DNA of 64,000 nucleotides from Neorhizobium tomejilense (lineage in GTDB: Bacteria > Pseudomonadota > Alphaproteobacteria > Rhizobiales > Rhizobiaceae), in the NCBI GenBank assembly GCA_002968845.1, contig PVBG01000012.1, forward strand, positions 1 through 64,000, in the 5' to 3' direction. The position numbers and the translations under genes are program-made. The notes below the pieces were generated by a model. That model searched no databases, had not been told where the DNA came from, and saw only the letters and a program-made list of their open reading frames with translations. Of this stretch, positions 43,410 to 51,800 are shown piece after piece (position 1 is the first letter of the stretch; every line of letters begins with the position of its first letter).

Positions 43410-44738
43410 CTATCCCTCGTCCGCCTCGAGCAGGATTTCGATACGCCGGTTTGCGGCTGCGAGCGGATCGTCCGCCACCTGGAGACGCCTGTCGGCGAAG
43501 CCGGAAACCTGCTTGATGCGATCTTCCGCCAGGCCGCCATGCACCAGCATGTAATAGGCGCTGTGAGCACGGGACATGGAAAGGCGCCAGTTGTCGTTCT
43601 CGGTACCCTTGAACTGACGGCCGTCCGTATGTCCGCGCAGGACGATGCTGCCCTTTCGATCCTTGAGGATCTGGCCGATCTTCTCCATCGCCAGCACCAT
43701 TTCGCGGCGAGGCACGGCCGAACCGATGTTGAACATCGGATCATCCGCCTGGTCGGAGATCGACACCAGCAGACCGCCTTCGGCAGGCGTCACGACGAGA
43801 CCTTCCGCGAGCTTGCCGGCGATACCGGAAATCTGCTGCTGGATTTCCTTCTTCAGCTCTTCCGCAGCCTTCAGTTCGGCCTGCTCTTCCGCTTTCGCAC
43901 CGTCTTCCGGCTTTTGTCCGTTGAGGTTGGCAGGCTTCGTCGCCTGCGCATCCGAGGCCGTCTGCGGTTTATCCATCTGCGTCGGGTCGGGACGCGGGAT
44001 GGGGACGGGAATGGCAACAGCCATCTGGGTCTGCTGCAGTTGCGTGTTGGCTTCCGTAGATTGCGGCGCCTGCTGGTATTGCGGCGCCTGCCCCATCTGG
44101 GCGAGCGGATCGTCGCTCGCCGTGGTCTTCACAGCCTGCTCGGGTCCTTCGGCGCGCGACATCTGCATCTGCCTGGTCCAGAAGTCCGGATCGAAGGGGT
44201 CGCGGTAGGCCTGGCCGCCGTCGGCACCGGTCGCGGGGCCGGAATCGCTGGCACCGCCCTCGCCCTTGGCGCTGACATTCGCCTGCTGGCCCACTTGCTG
44301 AGCGATCTCGGCAAGAACGGAATAGGGGTTTTCGAAGAAATCCGCCTCGGAGTAATTGGGTTCGTCACCTGACGTCGAGGTCATGTCCTCGCCGGTCGCC
44401 GCCGCAGAGCCCTGAACGTTGCCCTCCGCCTTGACCTTCGACTTTTCGCCGTTTTCCTGGCCCTCGGCCGCATCGACCGGCTTTTCCAATCCCTTCGAGG
44501 CCGGGGTCTCGTCGGAAAGTTTGATCGGGTTGAAATAACTCGCCATCGAGGCTTTCGTTTCCTCGTTGGCGGCGTTGACCAGCCACATGACGAGGAAGAA
44601 CGCCATCATCGCGGTCATGAAGTCGGCATAGGCGATCTTCCAGGCGCCGCCATGGACGCCGTCGTCGTGTGCGCCGCCATGTCGCTTGACGATGACGACC
44701 TCGTTCTTGCCGTGGTGATGGTTTTCGCCTTCGCTCAT
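43410..44738 (-). CDS. motB: Flagellar stator protein MotB
   Basis: This stator subunit binds peptidoglycan. The 442-residue protein has a cytoplasmic His-rich N-terminus (GENHHHGKNEVVIVKRHGG) and a single membrane helix with WKIAYADFMTAMMAFFLVMW, whose Asp is the proton-binding residue. A long Gln/Pro-rich region follows (about 65-300), then an OmpA-type domain (GHTDGRQFKGTENDNWRLSM). The start at 44738 overlaps the stop of the upstream gene by 4 nt and has AGAAGG upstream. MotA is not in the window. The long extended linker is typical of rhizobial MotB. Confidence 0.95.
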   Translation of the reverse strand: MSEGENHHHGKNEVVIVKRHGGAHDDGVHGGAWKIAYADFMTAMMAFFLVMWLVNAANEETKASMASYFNPIKLSDETPASKGLEKPVDAAEGQENGEKSKVKAEGNVQGSAAATGEDMTSTSGDEPNYSEADFFENPYSVLAEIAQQVGQQANVSAKGEGGASDSGPATGADGGQAYRDPFDPDFWTRQMQMSRAEGPEQAVKTTASDDPLAQMGQAPQYQQAPQSTEANTQLQQTQMAVAIPVPIPRPDPTQMDKPQTASDAQATKPANLNGQKPEDGAKAEEQAELKAAEELKKEIQQQISGIAGKLAEGLVVTPAEGGLLVSISDQADDPMFNIGSAVPRREMVLAMEKIGQILKDRKGSIVLRGHTDGRQFKGTENDNWRLSMSRAHSAYYMLVHGGLAEDRIKQVSGFADRRLQVADDPLAAANRRIEILLEADEG

Positions 44739-45376
44739 CCCAATACCTTCTTCAGACTCGCCAGCCATGCGGACATCCGGGTCACAAGGGCGCTCTCGCC
44801 GATGTCGACCGCAATATCCAAGTCAGGTGCTTCGATGTGGCGCAGGAGTGGGGTGGGCTCTCCAAGCGCAGTTTTCAGTTTTTCGAACAGATGCAGGGGG
44901 CCACGGACGGTCAAGGTCCCGACGTCGCCCTCGAGTATTGCGCTGCGGATGATATCCGCCATATCGGAGATCGCCTTGGCGACGAGCGCTTCGTCGAGAA
45001 GAGGCGACAGAATCCGTGCCGTCTGATCGCTGACCGCCTGCGCCGTCAATCCGGCAATGCCCTCAAGTCCGGTCGCGATCATCGCAGCCGCTTCGGTTTC
45101 ATATTTTTCGCGCAGCGCCGCCATCTCTTCCGCATGCGCGGTCAGAAGCGCCTGCCGCTCCTCATCAAAACGCTGTTGAAGCTCCCCGGACGCAGCCTCA
45201 TGGCCTTTCGCATAGGCTTCGGCGCGTTCGGCTTCGATATCGACAGGCTCCTCGACAACAGTGGGAAATGCCGGATCGTCTTCGAAGCCATCGCCGAAAC
45301 CATCGGCCAGCAAGGGCAGTGGTGGGGCCTGCGGCTCGCTGAAATCCTTCAGGTAGCGGGCGAGCGAGGCACTCAT
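44735..45376 (-). CDS. FliH-like protein upstream of motB
   Basis: The 213-residue protein has an acidic, Pro-rich N-terminus. A central coiled coil (EAERAEAYAKGHEAASGELQ and onward) and a C-terminal domain ending in a short helix follow. This pattern (acidic leader, 'EAYAKGHE' coiled coil, then a helical/beta domain) is that of FliH, the regulator of the export ATPase FliI. The ATG at 45376 follows AGGGGG. Its stop overlaps motB by 4 nt, so it belongs to the mot operon. In rhizobia an unnamed gene sits here; the FliH relation is inference. Confidence 0.6.
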   Translation of the reverse strand: MSASLARYLKDFSEPQAPPLPLLADGFGDGFEDDPAFPTVVEEPVDIEAERAEAYAKGHEAASGELQQRFDEERQALLTAHAEEMAALREKYETEAAAMIATGLEGIAGLTAQAVSDQTARILSPLLDEALVAKAISDMADIIRSAILEGDVGTLTVRGPLHLFEKLKTALGEPTPLLRHIEAPDLDIAVDIGESALVTRMSAWLASLKKVLG

Positions 45377-45598
45377 CGAGCGTCCCCCTGCCCTGCCGTC
45401 GCCTTTCGTTCGAGGCTCGTCATGAGCCTCCCGAAAGCGCAAATCGTCACCGCTGCAATCATCGTATCATCCCGACAAGGTTGCCATTCGTTTGTCCCCG
45501 GCGACACAAGACACTTCGCCGGACTTTAGCGGAACGGTAGGAAGTTAAACTTGCGCGAGGATGAAGGGCGGTGGCCGAGTGACCGGCGCCGCGCAGTC

Positions 45599-46888
45599 TT
45601 AACCCTGCCGGAACAACTGCAGGATGTTTTCGGCGTTGGTGTTGGCGATCTGGAGCGACTGGATGCCGAGCTGCTGCTGCGTCTGCAACGCTTTCAATCG
45701 TGTCGATTCTTCGTTCATGTCCGCATCGACCAGTCGGCCGACACCCTTGTCGATCACGTCGGTCAAGGAAGCGACGAAGCTTTCCTGCAGATCGATGCGC
45801 TTCTGGATCGAGCCAAGGCTCGAAGCGGCGCTCGTCATCGCCAGAAGCTGTTTGTCGAGGAAACGCTCCATCATATCAAGCACCGCGTCGGTGTTCGGCG
45901 CCGAGCCCGGGACCATCGTGTTCATCTTTACGACGAGGTCGTTCAGCTTGTTGATGTCGACCGTGGTGACCGACATTCCAAGTTTTCGGTTATTAAGATT
46001 GTTCGCCGCGGTCACAACGAAATAATATTTTGTCGTGCCGTCGTCGTGAGCAGGGGTCGTTACCGCCGGTGCCGTAGCCGGATCGGTCGTCGTCACCTGA
46101 GCCCACTTGCCTTCCCCGACCTTCAGATAAAAATTGCCGCCAACAGCATAGATGCTCGTGTCGATTGTATTCGTATCCGCGCCCAACGCCATCAATTGGC
46201 TTTCGGCGAGAACCGAGACCGCGTAGGACGCGCTCGTTGAACCCATGGTGCCGTTGGAGGTGATCATGTCGACGGCGACTTCGCTCTCGGCGACGAACTT
46301 GACGGACGAGTCCAAGATGCCAAGATTGCCGCCGTTGAGATCGAAAAGGACCGTCTTGGAATCAAGCGTATAATCGACGGTCTTGACCGCGACGTCACCG
46401 GAGGCGGTGCGGGTAAACGACGCAACCACCTGTTTGACGACCGGTCTTTCCTGAGCGTTGGTACCGCCGTCGCTGATATAGTCCTGAAGCCAGTTCTCGC
46501 CGGAGAAGGTCGCCGAGTCCGAGATGCTCTTCAGCTGTTCCTGGAGCTGGGCGATTTCTTCCTGAATCTTGCCGCGGTTGGAGCCGACGCCGTAAGCCGC
46601 AACGATCTTGGATTTGATCTCGACAACGGTGTCGATCGCGCTTTCCATTGCCGTGTAGGCTGTGTCCACCTTGGCGGCGCCGAGGCCAAGCGCATCCTGG
46701 ATGGTCGAGAGCGCATGATTGTCGGAACGCATGGTGGTTGCGATCGACCAGTAGGCGGCATTGTCCGCGGCTGTCTGGACACGCATGCCCGAGGAAACCC
46801 GCGCCTGAGTGATTTCCATATTGCGATCGATCGAGCGCAACGTCTGCAGTGCAGCCATAGCGGCGGGATTGGTCAAGATGCTGGTCAT
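45599..46888 (-). CDS. fla: Divergent flagellin (fifth gene of the array)
   Basis: The 429-residue flagellin is the most divergent of the five. The N-terminal D0/D1 helices (SILTNPAAMAALQTLRSIDRN, then AAYWSIATTMRSDN) and C-terminal helices (GRLVDADMNEESTRLKALQTQQQLGIQSLQIANTNAENILQLFRQG) are kept. The middle 160-320 region differs from the other four and contains a Thr/Ala-rich TTTDPATAPAVTTPAHDD stretch. The start at 46888 matches the other flagellins. No obvious rho-independent terminator follows. It may be a minor filament component, like the divergent flagellins of other rhizobia. Confidence 0.93.
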   Translation of the reverse strand: MTSILTNPAAMAALQTLRSIDRNMEITQARVSSGMRVQTAADNAAYWSIATTMRSDNHALSTIQDALGLGAAKVDTAYTAMESAIDTVVEIKSKIVAAYGVGSNRGKIQEEIAQLQEQLKSISDSATFSGENWLQDYISDGGTNAQERPVVKQVVASFTRTASGDVAVKTVDYTLDSKTVLFDLNGGNLGILDSSVKFVAESEVAVDMITSNGTMGSTSASYAVSVLAESQLMALGADTNTIDTSIYAVGGNFYLKVGEGKWAQVTTTDPATAPAVTTPAHDDGTTKYYFVVTAANNLNNRKLGMSVTTVDINKLNDLVVKMNTMVPGSAPNTDAVLDMMERFLDKQLLAMTSAASSLGSIQKRIDLQESFVASLTDVIDKGVGRLVDADMNEESTRLKALQTQQQLGIQSLQIANTNAENILQLFRQG

Positions 46889-47217
46889 CGGCCGTGCCTC
46901 GGTCAATTGGTCTGGAAATCCGGAGTACTTCACCGGAAACGACGAGAGGCATCATGCGTACCGCCACTCAGCATCACAGATGCGGGCGGTCTGTCGTTCT
47001 TAACAAATCGTTAAATCGACAGTTATCAAACCCGGTCGAGGATTGGCAAGAGGTTAATGAAGTCTTAACGGCCTATCCGACAACGGTGCAGGTTTCGCGC
47101 AAGCCACGCCCCAAAACGCGAAAAACCGCGCCTCTTTCGAGACGCGGTCTTCTTTCCAGAATATTTGCTATCACGCCAGCAGAGCAGGACGAAACCGCTC
47201 CTAGCCTAGAGCGCCGC
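46889..47217. promoter_or_regulatory. Upstream region of the divergent flagellin gene
   Basis: This 329-nt gene-free stretch holds the promoter and leader of the divergent flagellin and, at 47121-47150, the terminator of the neighbouring one. It contains the palindrome GCATCATGC (46949-46957) shared with other flagellin genes, preceded by TCCGGAGTACTTCACCGGAA, similar to the CCGG hairpin seen elsewhere. It lacks the full GTTAACCA dyad but has TTAAC-N5-GTTAA around 46999-47013. This suggests the gene is controlled somewhat differently. Confidence 0.5.
47121..47150 (-). terminator. Terminator of the fourth flagellin gene
   Basis: On the minus strand ACCGCGTCTC, a GAAA tetraloop and GAGGCGCGGT form a 10-bp stem (one T-G pair) followed by TTTTTCGCG, 68 nt after the flagellin stop. 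Strong rho-independent form. Confidence 0.85.
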
Positions 47218-48486
47218 TTACTGACGGAAGAGCGACAGAATATTCTCGGAACTGGTATTGGCGATCGAGAGCGACTGGATCGCGAGTTGCTGCTGGGTCT
47301 GCAGGGCCTTGAGCCTGGTCGACTCTTCGCTCATGTCCGCATCCACCAGTCGGCCGATGCCGCTGTCGATGGAGTCGGTCAGCTTGGAGACGAAAGCTTC
47401 CTGCATGTCGATGCGCTTGTTGATCGACCCAAGTTTTGCCGTTGCGCTGATGAGCTTTTCGAGCTGACCGTCGACGAACGAGTTGAGAGCGGCCATGAGA
47501 TCGGCGTCGTTGGCCTTGGTCCCCATCCCGAGATAGCTGACACCGTTCGAGTTGCGATAGTCATCAAGCTTGGTGATGTCCAGTTCGGAGATGGAGATGT
47601 TAGCGGCGTACTTGATGCCGCCCGTTGCCGTTGCACCGGCCGAGAAATCGTATCCCTTGGTGGTGTAGACAGCGTCGATGTAGGCGCCGCCGACCTTGAT
47701 GAGATAGGTGCCGCTGGTGCCGGACGTGTAGATGCCATTGGTGTCGCCCTTCATGTAGACGCCGCCGCCGACATCCTTCCAGAGCGCGTCCGTTGCGTAA
47801 TACGCGGCAGTGTTGATCTTGCCGAAGTAATCCTTGTGGTTGGTCGTGCCATCGTCAAAGTTGATCGCCCGGAAGCCATTGAAGGAATTGCCGTCGAGCA
47901 GACCGCCGTGACCGCCGCTCAAGTCGAACAGGACGTTCGTTTCGTTCAGAACGACATCCACCGATTTGACGGCGACGTTGCCGTCGGGATCACGGATGAA
48001 CGAGCTCACAACCTGCTTGACGACCGGGCTGACTGCGTAGATCACGCCCGTGGTGGGGTTGGAGGCGCCGCCGACTTCGGCCTGCAGCCAGTTTTCACCG
48101 GAGAACGAAGCAGAAGAAGTGATGCTCTTCAACTGGTCCTGCAGCTGCGAGATTTCTGCCTGAATCTTCGTCTTGTCGACGCCGGCTTCCGAGGCGGTAA
48201 CGAGCTTGTTCTTGATTTCCTTTACGACGTCGACAACGCTTTCCATTGCGGAATAGGCGGTATCAACCTTGGCGGCGCCGAGACCGAGGGCGTCTTGGAC
48301 CGCGGAGAGAGCGCCGTTGTCGGAACGCATGGTGGTCGCGATCGACCAGTAGGCGGCGTTGTCGGAAGCGGTGCCGACGCGCAGGCCGGTAGAAACCCGG
48401 TCCTGAGTAGTCTGCATCTGGCCGTCGATGTTACGCAGAGTCTGGAGAGCAGCCATAGCTGCGATATTGGTAAGAATGCTGGTCAT
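47218..48486 (-). CDS. fla: Flagellin (fourth gene of the array)
   Basis: The 422-residue flagellin has full D0/D1 N- and C-terminal helices and a rhizobial central domain (NGFRAINFDDGTTNHKDYFG, YIDAVYTTKGYDFSAGATAT). It is about equally distant from the two flagellins on its right and clearly different from the divergent one on its left. It has its own promoter region with an imperfect copy of the GTTAACC dyad (48567-48593) and its own terminator, so it is monocistronic. The ribosome-binding site is in AAGGGGCAAACCAAA. The several Ser/Thr/Gly patches are possible glycosylation targets. Confidence 0.94.
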   Translation of the reverse strand: MTSILTNIAAMAALQTLRNIDGQMQTTQDRVSTGLRVGTASDNAAYWSIATTMRSDNGALSAVQDALGLGAAKVDTAYSAMESVVDVVKEIKNKLVTASEAGVDKTKIQAEISQLQDQLKSITSSASFSGENWLQAEVGGASNPTTGVIYAVSPVVKQVVSSFIRDPDGNVAVKSVDVVLNETNVLFDLSGGHGGLLDGNSFNGFRAINFDDGTTNHKDYFGKINTAAYYATDALWKDVGGGVYMKGDTNGIYTSGTSGTYLIKVGGAYIDAVYTTKGYDFSAGATATGGIKYAANISISELDITKLDDYRNSNGVSYLGMGTKANDADLMAALNSFVDGQLEKLISATAKLGSINKRIDMQEAFVSKLTDSIDSGIGRLVDADMSEESTRLKALQTQQQLAIQSLSIANTSSENILSLFRQ

Positions 48487-48566
48487 TTTGGTTTGCCCCT
48501 TGAATGGCTAGATGGAAGGGACATTTCCGGGATTACACCGGTGAACGTTGGCTTGGCCTGATGCCT

Positions 48567-48593
48567 GTTAACCTTTTCTTCGTCTTGGTTAAC
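48567..48593 (-). promoter_or_regulatory. GTTAACC dyad upstream of the fourth flagellin gene
   Basis: GTTAACC (48567-48573) and GGTTAAC (48587-48593) form an inverted repeat with a 13-nt spacer, matching in position and sequence the 8-bp dyads upstream of the second and third flagellin genes. The GCATCATGC word of the others is here changed to GCCTGATGCC. It is a candidate operator for the flagellin activator. Confidence 0.55.
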
Positions 48594-48681
48594 CCATCGT
48601 TTCGATGAGCTCAGTTAAGGTGGAAATGGTTAACAAAGGTTAAATGGAATTTACGAAAGTTAACAAAAACTACCGGGACAT

Positions 48682-48716
48682 AAAAAAAGCCGCGCCCCAA
48701 AAGGGCGCGGCTTCTT
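48682..48716 (-). terminator. Terminator of the third flagellin gene
   Basis: An 11-bp stem (AAGCCGCGCCC, loop CAAAA, GGGCGCGGCTT) with A-run at 48682-48688, read on the minus strand as U-run after the stem. It lies 25 nt beyond the flagellin stop at 48738. Confidence 0.9.
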
Positions 48717-48737
48717 TGTGCCGAATGACGCGTCTTA

Positions 48738-50003
48738 TTAGCGGAAGAGCGACAGGATGTTCTGCGAGTCGGAGTTGGCAATCGAGAGCGACTGGATCGC
48801 CAGCTGCTGCTGGGTCTGCAGTGCCTTGAGCCTGGTCGACTCTTCGTTCATGTCCGCATCCACCAGTCGGCCGACACCCTTGTCGATCGAGTCGGTGAGC
48901 TTGGAGACGAAGTCCGACTGCATCTCGAGCCGCTTCGCAACGGCGCCGAGCTTGGCCGCCCCACTGTTCATCGCTTCCAGCTGACCGTCCACGAACGAGG
49001 TCAGTGCCGCCATGATATCTTCATCGGTGGCTTTGGTGCCGAGGCCGAGATAGCTGACACCGCTGGAGTCGCGATAGTCTTCGAGCTTGGTGATGTCGAG
49101 GTCGGAAACCGAGATGTCCGAAGCGTACTTGATGCCGCCCGTTGCAGTCGCACCAGCCGAGAAGTCGTAACCCTTGGTCGTGTAGACTGCGTCGATGTAA
49201 GCGCCGCCGACCTTGATCATGTAGGTGCCGTTGGAGCCCGAAGAATAGACGCCGTTGGTGTCGCCGCGCATGAAGACGCCGCCGCCGATGTCCTTCCAGA
49301 CGGAGTTGGTCGCATAATACGACGACGTGTTGATCTTGCCGAAGTATTCCTTCTGGTTCGTCGTGCCGTCGTCGAACTTAATGGCGCGGAAACCGTTGAG
49401 GGCGTTGCTGTCGAGCAGGCCGCCGTGGCCGCCGCTCAAGTCGAACAGGACGTTGGTTTCGTCGAGAACAACGTTGATGGACTTGACCGTGACATTGCCC
49501 TCGGCATCACGGATGAACGAACCGACGAGCTGCTTGGTGAGTTCGCTGGCGGCGTAGATGATGCCGGTGGTGGCGCTCTGCGAGCCGCCGATTTCGGCCT
49601 GGAGCCAGTTTTCGCCGGAGAACGAAGCGGAGGAAGCGATGCTCTTCAGCTGGCTCTGCAGCTGGGTGATTTCTTCCTGGACCTTGGACTTGTCAACGCC
49701 CGGTTCGGACGCGGCAACCAGCTTGTTCTTGATTTCGGTGACGACGTCGATCGCCGATTCCATGGCGGAATAGGCAGTGTCGACCTTGGCGGCGCCGAGG
49801 CCGAGAGCGTCCTGAACTGCGGAAAGAGCGCCGTTGTCGGAACGCATGGTGGTCGCGATCGACCAGTAGGCAGCGTTGTCGGAAGCAGTGCCTACGCGCA
49901 GACCCGACGAAACTCGGCTCTGCGTGGATTCCATATCGGTTGCGATACCGCGCAGCGTCTGCAGAGCAGACATAGCTGCAATGTTGGTAAGAATGCTTGT
50001 CAT
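48738..50003 (-). CDS. fla: Flagellin (third gene of the array)
   Basis: The 421-residue flagellin is very close to the second gene of the array (same length, most of the sequence shared). The N-terminus is SILTNIAAMSALQTLRGIATDMESTQSRVSSGLR and the C-terminus ends IQSLSIANSDSQNILSLFR. The central region has NGFRAIKFDDGTTNQKEYFG and Gly/Ser-rich SGSNGTYM patches. Leader AAGGGGCACCTAAA precedes ATG. It is monocistronic with an upstream dyad at 50082-50108 and a terminator at 48682-48716. Confidence 0.95.
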   Translation of the reverse strand: MTSILTNIAAMSALQTLRGIATDMESTQSRVSSGLRVGTASDNAAYWSIATTMRSDNGALSAVQDALGLGAAKVDTAYSAMESAIDVVTEIKNKLVAASEPGVDKSKVQEEITQLQSQLKSIASSASFSGENWLQAEIGGSQSATTGIIYAASELTKQLVGSFIRDAEGNVTVKSINVVLDETNVLFDLSGGHGGLLDSNALNGFRAIKFDDGTTNQKEYFGKINTSSYYATNSVWKDIGGGVFMRGDTNGVYSSGSNGTYMIKVGGAYIDAVYTTKGYDFSAGATATGGIKYASDISVSDLDITKLEDYRDSSGVSYLGLGTKATDEDIMAALTSFVDGQLEAMNSGAAKLGAVAKRLEMQSDFVSKLTDSIDKGVGRLVDADMNEESTRLKALQTQQQLAIQSLSIANSDSQNILSLFR

Positions 50004-50042
50004 TTTAGGTGCCCCTTGAGTGGCTGATTACGAAAAGGGACA

Positions 50043-50108
50043 TTCCGGATTTCACCGGGAACAGCGGGCAGCATCATGCTTGTTAACCATTTAATTTTCT
50101 TGGTTAAC
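50043..50108 (-). promoter_or_regulatory. Flagellin control region: dyad, palindrome and leader hairpin
   Basis: Three elements lie in line upstream of the third flagellin gene. They are GTTAACCA-N11-TGGTTAAC (50082-50089 and 50101-50108), the odd palindrome GCATCATGC (50071-50079), and a CCGG-based hairpin (TTCCGG at 50043-50048 with CCGGGAA at 50055-50061) ahead of the ribosome-binding site. The block is almost identical at the second flagellin gene. The dyad probably binds an activator (Rem is a candidate), GCATCATGC may be part of the core promoter, and the hairpin would lie in the mRNA leader. All functions are inferred. Confidence 0.6.
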
Positions 50109-50195
50109 TCACTGTTTCGATGCTGTTAGGTAACCGCAATATGGTTAATGAATATTGAAGCCGATCGGGAAATTGAGAAAAGCGATTAGGAAATT

Positions 50196-50236
50196 AAAAA
50201 AAGCCGCGCCCGAATCCGGACGCGGCTCTTTTTTAA
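50196..50236 (-). terminator. Terminator of the second flagellin gene
   Basis: AGCCGCG (50202-50208) and CGCGGCT (50221-50227) with partial pairing inside, flanked by an A-run at 50196-50202 and CTTTTTT at 50228-50234. On the minus strand it ends in a U-run, 44 nt after the stop at 50280. Confidence 0.88.
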
Positions 50237-50279
50237 GTCCATGGCGTGGTCAGCCTCCGCGCCATTTTCCCTGTGTCGA

Positions 50280-51545
50280 TTAACGGAACAGCGACAGGAT
50301 GTTCTGCGAGTCGGAGTTGGCAATCGAGAGCGACTGGATCGCCAGCTGCTGCTGGGTCTGCAGGGCCTTGAGCCTGGTCGACTCTTCGTTCATGTCGGCA
50401 TCCACCAGTCGGCCGACACCCTTGTCGAAGGAGTCCGTCAGCTTGGAGATGAAGTCCGTCTGCATGTCGAGGCGCTTCGATACGGCGCCGAGCTTGGAGG
50501 CAGCGCTGTTCATCGATTCCAGCTGACCGTCGACGAACGAGGTCAGTGCAGCCATGAGGTCTTCATCGCTGGCTCTGGTGCCGAGGCCGAGATAGCTGAC
50601 ACCGCTGGAGTCGCGATAGTCTTCGAGCTTGGTGATGTCGAGGTCGGAAACCGAGATGTCCGTCCCGTACTTGATGCCGGCCGTTGCAGTCGCACCAGCC
50701 GAGAAGTCGTAGCCCTTGGTGGTGTAAACCGCGTCGATGTAAGCGCCGCCGATCTTGATCATGTAGGTACCGTTGGAGCCCGAAGAGTAGACGCCGTTGG
50801 TGTCGCCCTTCATGAACACGCCGCCGCCGATGTCCTTCCAGACAGCGTTGGTTGCATAATACGCCGACGTGTTGATCTTGCCGAAGTATTCCTTCTGGTT
50901 CGTCGTGCCGTCGTCGAACTTGATGGCGCGGAAACCGTTGAGAGCGTTGCTGTCGAGAAGACCGCCGTGGCCACCGCTCAAGTCGAACAGGACGTTCTGT
51001 TCGTCGAGGAGGACGTTGATGGTCTTGACCGCGACGTTGCCGTCGGCATCACGGATGAACGAACCGACGAGCTGCTTGGTGATTTCGCTGGAGGCGTAGA
51101 TGATGCCGGTGGTCGCGCTCTGCGAGCCGCCGATTTCGGCCTGCAGCCAGTTTTCACCGGAGAACGAAGCGGAGGAAGCGATGCTCTTCAGCTGGCTCTG
51201 CAGCTGGGTGATTTCTTCCTGGACCTTGGACTTGTCGACGCCCGGTTCGGAAGCGGCAACCAGCTTGTTCTTGATTTCGGTGACGACGTCGATCGCCGAT
51301 TCCATGGCGGCATAGGCAGTGTCGACCTTGGCGGCGCCGAGGCCGAGAGCGTCCTGAACCGTCGAGAGCGAACCCTTGTCGGAACGCATGGTGGTCGCGA
51401 TCGACCAATAGGCAGCGTTGTCGGAAGCAGAACCGACGCGCAGACCGGAAGAAACGCGGCTCTGCGTGGATTCCATGTCGTTGCTGATGCCGCGCAGCGT
51501 CTGGAGCGCAGACATAGCTGCAACGTTGGTGAGAATGCTAGTCAT
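50280..51545 (-). CDS. fla: Flagellin (second gene of the array)
   Basis: The 421-residue flagellin has an N-terminal half (SILTNVAAMSALQTLRGISNDMESTQ...) that is nearly identical at DNA level to the first flagellin gene over about 350 bp (51160-51510 versus 52675-53030). Its C-terminal half is closest to the third gene. The leader AAGGGGCAATCAAT gives a good ribosome-binding site. Its control region at 51585-51650 is almost identical to that of the third gene. The mosaic pattern points to gene conversion within the array. It is monocistronic with a strong terminator at 50196. Confidence 0.95.
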   Translation of the reverse strand: MTSILTNVAAMSALQTLRGISNDMESTQSRVSSGLRVGSASDNAAYWSIATTMRSDKGSLSTVQDALGLGAAKVDTAYAAMESAIDVVTEIKNKLVAASEPGVDKSKVQEEITQLQSQLKSIASSASFSGENWLQAEIGGSQSATTGIIYASSEITKQLVGSFIRDADGNVAVKTINVLLDEQNVLFDLSGGHGGLLDSNALNGFRAIKFDDGTTNQKEYFGKINTSAYYATNAVWKDIGGGVFMKGDTNGVYSSGSNGTYMIKIGGAYIDAVYTTKGYDFSAGATATAGIKYGTDISVSDLDITKLEDYRDSSGVSYLGLGTRASDEDLMAALTSFVDGQLESMNSAASKLGAVSKRLDMQTDFISKLTDSFDKGVGRLVDADMNEESTRLKALQTQQQLAIQSLSIANSDSQNILSLFR

Positions 51546-51584
51546 ATTGATTGCCCCTTGAATGGCTAATTGTAGGAAGGGACA

Positions 51585-51650
51585 TTCCGGACTTCACCGG
51601 GAACAGCGGTCAGCATCATGCTTGTTAACCATTTAATTTTCTTGGTTAAC
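51585..51650 (-). promoter_or_regulatory. Flagellin control region: second copy of dyad, palindrome and hairpin
   Basis: GTTAACCA (51624-51631) and TGGTTAAC (51643-51650), GCATCATGC (51613-51621), and TTCCGG (51585-51590) with CCGG-GAA (51597-51603) repeat the arrangement seen at the third gene with the same spacings. This includes an 11-nt spacer of identical sequence. The conservation over about 85 nt, outside coding sequence, supports function rather than chance. Confidence 0.62.
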
Positions 51651-51715
51651 TCACCGTTTCGATGACCAAAGAATGAAGCAATATGATTAAGGAACATTGA
51701 AGTGATCCAGAGAAT

Positions 51716-51753
51716 AAAAAGGGCCGCGTCCGAACTCGGACGCGGCCCTTTTT
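51716..51753 (-). terminator. Terminator of the first flagellin gene
   Basis: A perfect 12-bp stem (GGGCCGCGTCCG, loop AACT, CGGACGCGGCCC) at 51721-51748, flanked by AAAAA and TTTTT. It lies 53 nt after the stop at 51801 and is a very strong terminator in the leftward direction. Confidence 0.92.
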
Positions 51754-51800
51754 GAAGGTCGATGGCGCGGTCAGCCGCCGCGCCATTTTCCCTGTGTCGA

